Source of the DNA: Runella rosea
GTDB taxonomy: Bacteria > Bacteroidota > Bacteroidia > Cytophagales > Spirosomataceae
DNA: 47,699 nucleotides
Reading direction: 5' to 3'
Assembly: GCF_003325355.1 (NCBI RefSeq)
Contig: NZ_CP030856.1
Location: 1-47,699, forward strand
This document shows, piece by piece, positions 43,195 to 47,699 of the stretch. How positions within the stretch are numbered: position 1 is the stretch's first letter; every line of letters starts with the position of its first letter. The notes under the pieces were generated by a model. That model ran no database searches and was not told where the DNA came from. It worked only from the letters and a program-made list of their open reading frames with translations. The position numbers were made by a program, and so were the translations under genes.

Positions 43195-43228
43195 TTGCCT
43201 TCATTATTTCCCAACAAAACAAGTTACA

Positions 43229-43236
43229 TATCTTTG
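43229..43236 (+). promoter_or_regulatory. Candidate -7 box for FAD oxidoreductase gene
   Basis: TATCTTTG matches TAnnTTTG and lies 40 bp before the ATG at 43277. Confidence 0.45.
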
Positions 43237-43276
43237 GTCAAAAGGGTTTATTTTGCTGCTTTATTAAGCGGTTTTA

Positions 43277-44473
43277 ATGAACACTATGTCAGAAATATAC
43301 GATGTGATTGTGATTGGACGCGGTTTGTTTGGCTCCCCAGCGGCGAAGTATTTACAAACGGATGGTTTAAAAACGCTCTTGATTGGACCATCAGAACCCA
43401 AACCCGCTGATTTTAAGGATGCAAAAGTGTTTTCGAGCCATTACGATTCGGGAAGAGTAACCCGAAAAATCGGTAAAACCAAAGATTGGAGTAAGCTAAA
43501 CACCCAAACCCAAGCGGCGTTTAAATCTATTGTTGACCAATCAGGCATAGCTTTTTACGGCAATGAAGGGTGCCTCTACGTAAGCGATCTACTGCCCGAC
43601 GATCATTTCAACAAAGCCATTGATTATCAACTACTAGCAAAAGAAGCAAATGATTTTCAGGTCTTGAATGAAACTCAACTTGAACAGCTTTTTCCTTACT
43701 TTTATTTTCAAAAACCGTCGGTTGCTTACTTCGAAAAAGCATTGTCGGGGCATTTGAATCCGCGTTTATTGATTGAAGCCCAGTTGGCTATTTTCGCTAA
43801 ATCGGGCGGCAAATTGGTCGACGATGTGGTAGAAACCGTTATTGACAAAACCGATTTTTATGAAGTAACCACGGGAAAGGCGCAAACCTTTCGGACGAAG
43901 AAAGTGCTGTATGCCACGGGCGTTTTTCATCCTTTTTTTCAATTTAACACCCCTGATGTTCCGTTGGAAATAAAAACGGAAACCATCATCTTGGCCGAGG
44001 TCTCAAAAAAACAGGCCGAAGAATTACAGCAGATGCCTTCCATTTTATACACCTGCAAAACAGACACTTACGACGAAATTTATGGTATTCAACCCGTACT
44101 TTATCCCGATGAGAAATACTATTTTAAACTCGGCGCTAATCTGAAAGACGACCGTTTTTTGACAAATTTGGAAGACATAAAAAACTGGTTTTGCCGAGAG
44201 CCGTTACCCGAACAATTGGCGGTGCTGAAACAAATGGCGATTGATTTATGTCCAACGATTGATTTCTTATCGTTTCAAATCAAACACTGCATCATTGAAT
44301 ACACCCAATCGCGCCGCCCGCTGATTGCCCAAATCGGACGGGAACAATACATCTGCACGGGGGGCAATGGCTACGGGGCCATGTGTTCAGATGCCATGGG
44401 TCGATTAGGTGCCAACTGTACGCAGGGCTTGGATTTTGAATCTGAATTTTCAACAGGATTTTTTAGGTTATAG
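43277..44473 (+). CDS. FAD-dependent oxidoreductase (DAO/sarcosine oxidase-like)
   Basis: A 398-residue flavoprotein of the D-amino-acid oxidase superfamily. The FAD-binding motif is D-V-I-V-I-G-R-G-L-F-G (9-19). Late motifs include C-I-I-E-Y-T-Q-S-R-R-P-L-I and I-C-T-G-G-N-G-Y-G-A-M, the C-terminal FAD loop. A second ATG at 43286 is a possible start. It may oxidise an amine or a hydroxyacid. A shared terminator separates it from the convergent dehydratase. Confidence 0.85.
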   Translation: MNTMSEIYDVIVIGRGLFGSPAAKYLQTDGLKTLLIGPSEPKPADFKDAKVFSSHYDSGRVTRKIGKTKDWSKLNTQTQAAFKSIVDQSGIAFYGNEGCLYVSDLLPDDHFNKAIDYQLLAKEANDFQVLNETQLEQLFPYFYFQKPSVAYFEKALSGHLNPRLLIEAQLAIFAKSGGKLVDDVVETVIDKTDFYEVTTGKAQTFRTKKVLYATGVFHPFFQFNTPDVPLEIKTETIILAEVSKKQAEELQQMPSILYTCKTDTYDEIYGIQPVLYPDEKYYFKLGANLKDDRFLTNLEDIKNWFCREPLPEQLAVLKQMAIDLCPTIDFLSFQIKHCIIEYTQSRRPLIAQIGREQYICTGGNGYGAMCSDAMGRLGANCTQGLDFESEFSTGFFRL

Positions 44474-44495
44474 CTTATCTTGATGAGATAAAAAT

Positions 44496-44533
44496 AAAAG
44501 GGGCTGCTTCGAATATTCAAAGCAGCCCCTTTT
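44496..44533. terminator. Bidirectional terminator between FAD oxidoreductase and dehydratase
   Basis: AAAAGGGGCTGCTT (44496-44509) pairs perfectly with AAGCAGCCCCTTTT (44520-44533), with A/T runs on both sides, between two convergent genes. Confidence 0.92.
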
Positions 44534-44547
44534 TGAAAGTTAAAAAC

Positions 44548-46200
44548 TTATAAACTTACACCCCGTTTCCACGGCATAAAGTCATCTTGACCAAGCAGTT
44601 GTGCTTTGGTTTTGAATTTTCCGCTTGCCAAATCAATACAATAATCCAGCAAATCTTCGGCGGTTTGTTCGATGGTTTTCTCACCGACGATAATCGGGCC
44701 GCAGTCAAAATCAATAATGTCAGACATCTTCTGAGCCAATTTTGTGTTGGTTGCTACCTTCACCATTGGACAAATGGGGTTACCCGTAGGCGTTCCCAAT
44801 CCCGTCGTGAACAGCGTAATCGTAGCGCCCGAAGCCGCCTGTCCAGTAGTGGCCAGTACGTCGTTTCCTGGTGTACAAACCAAATGCAAACCAGGCACTT
44901 TTGAAACCTCGGTATAATTCAATACATCGGCGATGGGGGCGGTACCGCCTTTTTTGGCCGCTCCCGCCGATTTGATGGCGTCGGTAATCAAACCATCTTT
45001 GATGTTTCCAGCCGACGGGTTCATGTCAAAACCTGCGCCCACGGCTTCGGCTTTGGCGGCGTAGTCGCGCATGAGGGTTTCAAATTTTTGCGCTTTTTCT
45101 TCATCCACACAGCGGTCAATGAGTTCCTGCTCTACGCCGCACAACTCGGGAAATTCGGCCAGATAAGTTCTGCCGCCCAGCGCCACGACAATGTCAGACA
45201 AATGCCCTAAAACGGGGTTGGCAGAAATTCCCGAAAAACCGTCGGAGCCACCGCATTTAAGTCCGATGTTGAGTTTAGAAAGCGGGGCGGGCTGTCTTTC
45301 CAACTTATTGGCTTCAACGAGGCCCTGAAAAGTACCCTTGATAGCCGCCGAAAGCATCTCAAATTCCGTCCCGTAGGATTGCTGTTCGTAAAATAAAATG
45401 GGTTTATCAAACAGTGGATTGCGCGTCTTGATTTCCTGCGTTAAATCTTCAAACTGGGTTTTCTGACAACCCAAGCTCAAGACTGTAATTCCTGCCACGT
45501 TGGCATTGTTGGCATACGCCCCAAACAAAGCCGCCAACAGCGCCGAATCTTGGTTGTTTTCGCCACAACCCGACTCGTGCGTCAAGAATTTAATCCCATC
45601 CAAATTAGGAAAAAGCGGTTGAATCGTTGGTTTTTCTGAAGTATAACCTGGTGTGTATTCGCTCAGACCATCGGGACCTTGAGACTTGAACAGTTGAACC
45701 AATTCCTGTGTTTGCTGGAGATAAATATCAGGGAAGGCGTAGCCAAGGGCTTTGTCAAACGCGTCTTTGAGTTTTAGGATATTTCGATTTTCGCAAAAAA
45801 CCAAAGGTAATACCAGCCAATAATTGGCCGTTCCAACTTGCCCATCCGACCGATGATAGCCCATAAAAGTTCGGTTTTCCCACTTGGAAACATCAGGAAT
45901 GTGCCAATCCAACTGCGGTTTGCGCTTCTTTACCGAATATTCGTCCGAATCATGTTTAAGGTTGAAGGTAGTAACCTGCTCCCCCGTTTGAATGGGCTGG
46001 GTCGCTTTTCCTACTAACACGCCGTACATGGTCACGTGGCCGCCCGTTGTCAAGTTTTCGGTCACAAATTTATGCTTGGCAGGAATATCCATGACCAATT
46101 CAAACGACCGACCATTGAAATCAATTTTAGTGCCTTTCGGCAGATTTTGCAGCGCAACTAAAACGTTGTCTTTGGGATGTACACTCAAATAGGTGTGCAT
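44548..46200 (-). CDS. Altronate/galactarate dehydratase (UxaA family)
   Basis: A 550-residue UxaA-family enzyme. An N-terminal SAF-like domain (about 1-95) is followed by the D-galactarate dehydratase/altronate hydrolase domain: M-G-Y-H-R-S-D-G-Q-V-G-T-A-N-Y (113-127), T-H-E-S-G-C-G-E-N, C-G-G-S-D-G-F-S-G-I-S-A-N-P, G-T-A-P-I-A-D-V-L, G-N-P-I-C-P-M-V-K. These are iron-dependent dehydratases making 2-keto-3-deoxy sugar acids from altronate or related aldonates. With AraD1 and the semialdehyde dehydrogenase it suggests oxidative degradation of sugar acids to 2-oxoglutarate or pyruvate. Confidence 0.9.
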   Translation of the reverse strand: MHTYLSVHPKDNVLVALQNLPKGTKIDFNGRSFELVMDIPAKHKFVTENLTTGGHVTMYGVLVGKATQPIQTGEQVTTFNLKHDSDEYSVKKRKPQLDWHIPDVSKWENRTFMGYHRSDGQVGTANYWLVLPLVFCENRNILKLKDAFDKALGYAFPDIYLQQTQELVQLFKSQGPDGLSEYTPGYTSEKPTIQPLFPNLDGIKFLTHESGCGENNQDSALLAALFGAYANNANVAGITVLSLGCQKTQFEDLTQEIKTRNPLFDKPILFYEQQSYGTEFEMLSAAIKGTFQGLVEANKLERQPAPLSKLNIGLKCGGSDGFSGISANPVLGHLSDIVVALGGRTYLAEFPELCGVEQELIDRCVDEEKAQKFETLMRDYAAKAEAVGAGFDMNPSAGNIKDGLITDAIKSAGAAKKGGTAPIADVLNYTEVSKVPGLHLVCTPGNDVLATTGQAASGATITLFTTGLGTPTGNPICPMVKVATNTKLAQKMSDIIDFDCGPIIVGEKTIEQTAEDLLDYCIDLASGKFKTKAQLLGQDDFMPWKRGVSL

Positions 46201-46240
46201 TGTAAAAAAAGTTGAGTGAATGATTTTGAGGAAGTTAAGT

Positions 46241-46267
46241 AAGGACTTCTACAATGTAGAAGTCCTT
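46241..46267. terminator. Hairpin between semialdehyde dehydrogenase and dehydratase genes
   Basis: AAGGACTTCTACA and TGTAGAAGTCCTT form 13-bp arms around a single A. There is no long T run, so the hairpin may be a terminator or an operator between the two minus-strand genes. Confidence 0.5.
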
Positions 46268-46296
46268 TAACTGCTCATTTTTAACCTATTAAAATT

Positions 46297-47699
46297 TTAA
46301 GCTTTTTGAAAATCACCGTTTACCAAACGCCAGATAGCCAACGGATTGGCATTTTTCAATTCATCAGGCAACAGATTTTCAGGGAAATTCTGGTAACTGA
46401 CGGGACGGGTAAAACGGTAAATAGCGGCAGTTCCGACCGATGTACTCCGAGAATCGGAAGAAGCAGGGAACGGGCCACCGTGCATCATCGCGTGGCAAAC
46501 TTCCACGCCCGTTGGGAAACCGTTGATGAGTAAACGTCCCACCTTTTGTTCCAACAAATCGATTAAATCTGCATACTCTGCCAATTCTTCGGGCGTACCG
46601 TGAACGGTAGCCGTAAGGTGGCCTTCCATGGTTTCGGCAATGCGCAACATTTCTTCTTTGCTGTCGGCTTCTACCAACACACTGGTTGGGCCAAATATTT
46701 CTTCCGAAAGCGTATGGTCTTGGGCAAGGGCGTTGGCGTCGGTTTTAAACAAAATCGGTTGAACCGCCGTAAATCCTTTTGCCTCTACTCCCTTTGCTAC
46801 GATGGATACACTTTCATTCTCAAGGTGTTTTGCAATTCCTTGCGTATAAGCTTTCTGGATTCCGCCCGTGAGCATCACACCACCCGAAACATTTTGAAAT
46901 TGGGTTTCCAAATCCGCCAAAAAGGGTTGATAATCTTCCGTTTTATTGGCAATAATCATGCCCGGATTGGTGCAAAACTGCCCCACACCCAAGGTCACCG
47001 AAGCGGCAAATTGCTGCGCAATCTGTGCCCCTTTTTCTTTCATGATTTGGGGTAAAATAAACACGGGATTGGTACTTCCCATCTCGGCATAGACAGGAAT
47101 CGGCTCGGGGCGATTGGCCGCCAATTGAACCAGCGCCATGCCACCTTGATACGAACCCGTAAAGCCAATGGCTTTAATATAAGGATGTTGGACCAAAGCG
47201 GCGCCCACTTCGGTACCGCTGCCGTGCAACAACGAAAATACGCCGTCGGGCATACCCGATTTAATCGCGGCCTGCTGAATGGCTTTACCAACCAACTCAG
47301 AAGTGCCTGGATGCGCCGAGTGTGCTTTTACAATCACTGGACACCCCGCTGCCAACGCTGAAGCCGTATCTCCGCCTGCTACCGAAAATGCCAACGGGAA
47401 ATTGCTCGCGCCAAATACGCCGACTGGCCCCAAAGGACGCTGCATCATACGCAAATCAACTTTTGGTAGCGGCTGACGGTCAGGAATCGCCGTTTCGATG
47501 CGGGCGTTTACCCACGAACCCTCCCGCAAGAGTTGTGCAAACAAGCGCAACTGCCCCGTAGTGCGACCGCGCTCACCCTGAATACGCCCTGCGGGCAAAC
47601 CCGTTTCGGCGGTGGCAATTTCTACCAAAGCGTCACCGATATGCTCAATTTCTTCGGCAATGGTTTCAAGAAACAAGGCTTTTTCAACGCCTGATTTTT
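46297..47699 (-). CDS. Alpha-ketoglutaric semialdehyde dehydrogenase (N-terminus cut by window edge)
   Basis: An aldehyde dehydrogenase open to the right edge; the visible part (about 467 residues) begins K-S-G-V-E-K-A-L-F-L and lacks roughly 60 N-terminal residues. Catalytic motifs: Y-A-E-M-G-S-T-N-P (general-base Glu) and G-V-G-Q-F-C-T-N-P-G (nucleophile Cys). F-G-A-S-N-F-P-L-A-F and the A-M-M-H-G-G-P-F-P-A-S-S end region are typical of the ketoglutaric semialdehyde dehydrogenase group of sugar-acid or hydroxyproline pathways. It oxidises 2,5-dioxopentanoate to 2-oxoglutarate. It lies upstream of the dehydratase gene on the same strand. Confidence 0.88.
   Translation of the reverse strand, partial: KSGVEKALFLETIAEEIEHIGDALVEIATAETGLPAGRIQGERGRTTGQLRLFAQLLREGSWVNARIETAIPDRQPLPKVDLRMMQRPLGPVGVFGASNFPLAFSVAGGDTASALAAGCPVIVKAHSAHPGTSELVGKAIQQAAIKSGMPDGVFSLLHGSGTEVGAALVQHPYIKAIGFTGSYQGGMALVQLAANRPEPIPVYAEMGSTNPVFILPQIMKEKGAQIAQQFAASVTLGVGQFCTNPGMIIANKTEDYQPFLADLETQFQNVSGGVMLTGGIQKAYTQGIAKHLENESVSIVAKGVEAKGFTAVQPILFKTDANALAQDHTLSEEIFGPTSVLVEADSKEEMLRIAETMEGHLTATVHGTPEELAEYADLIDLLEQKVGRLLINGFPTGVEVCHAMMHGGPFPASSDSRSTSVGTAAIYRFTRPVSYQNFPENLLPDELKNANPLAIWRLVNGDFQKA

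Overview
The window looks like a Bacteroidota (Cytophagales-type, for example Spirosomaceae) replicon. The evidence is the TAnnTTTG -7 promoter boxes, the absence of Shine-Dalgarno sequences, a type IX secretion sorting domain, a lipoprotein with an acidic export signal (C-N-D-D-D-D), LytS/LytTR signalling pairs and Tat-exported sugar-acid enzymes. The left end holds a plasmid-type replication and partition module: a Rep_3-family initiator cut by the window edge (1-664, minus), 21-bp iterons (1194-1342 plus scattered copies), and parA-parB. Together with a XerD-like recombinase at 32.9-34.1 kb this suggests a large plasmid or secondary replicon; an integrated plasmid cannot be excluded.

Layout. 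0-3.7 kb: replication and partition. 3.8-8.9 kb: carbohydrate-related genes (cytochrome c/sugar dehydrogenase fusion, deoxyribose-phosphate aldolase, ThuA-like protein, SGNH hydrolase). 9.0-12.9 kb: a large secreted ExeM-type nuclease with a type IX sorting tail. 12.9-23.2 kb (all minus strand): a thiosulfate/reduced-sulfur locus with an OprD-like porin, split YeeE/YedE transporter, TsdA-like dihaem cytochrome, exported DsrE-like protein, SoxB-like protein, a 71-residue membrane protein, two metallo-beta-lactamase/rhodanese fusions and a TauE/SafE exporter. 23.3-28 kb: YihY-like membrane protein, degenerate SDR, variant alpha-glucan phosphorylase, FMN-binding protein and a thioredoxin-fold protein without CXXC. 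28.1-32.8 kb: a PAS kinase with a receiver-Crp fusion, then a LytTR regulator with a LytS-type kinase. 32.9-34.1 kb: tyrosine recombinase. 34.6-36.9 kb: Tat-exported sugar epimerase/isomerase-like protein and Gfo/Idh/MocA oxidoreductase. 37.1-39.3 kb: AraD1-type sugar-acid dehydratase, SRPBCC protein and Crp/Fnr regulator. 39.5-43.2 kb: fasciclin lipoprotein, a second LytS/LytTR pair and an outer-membrane protein. 43.3-47.7 kb: FAD oxidoreductase, altronate/galactarate dehydratase and a partial ketoglutarate-semialdehyde dehydrogenase.

The most striking signal is regulatory. All six transcription units of the sulfur locus begin with the same promoter design: a CRP-like palindrome GTRA-N6-TMAC, exactly 22 bp, then a Bacteroidota -7 box (TAnnTTTG, with one mismatch in one case). 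This puts the palindrome centre near -41.5, the classical class II activation position, and predicts one Crp/Fnr-family activator for the whole locus. Two Crp-type proteins in the window (receiver-Crp at 29.7 kb, Crp/Fnr at 38.7 kb) are candidates. Functionally, thiosulfate would cross the outer membrane through the porin, be oxidised or cleaved in the periplasm by the TsdA-like and SoxB-like proteins, be imported by YeeE/YedE, and have its sulfane sulfur handled by the two persulfide dioxygenase/rhodanese fusions, with sulfite exported by TauE. A second regulatory signal is a set of three 9-bp direct repeats at 21-22 bp spacing before the fasciclin gene, resembling LytTR binding sites and next to a LytTR two-component system.
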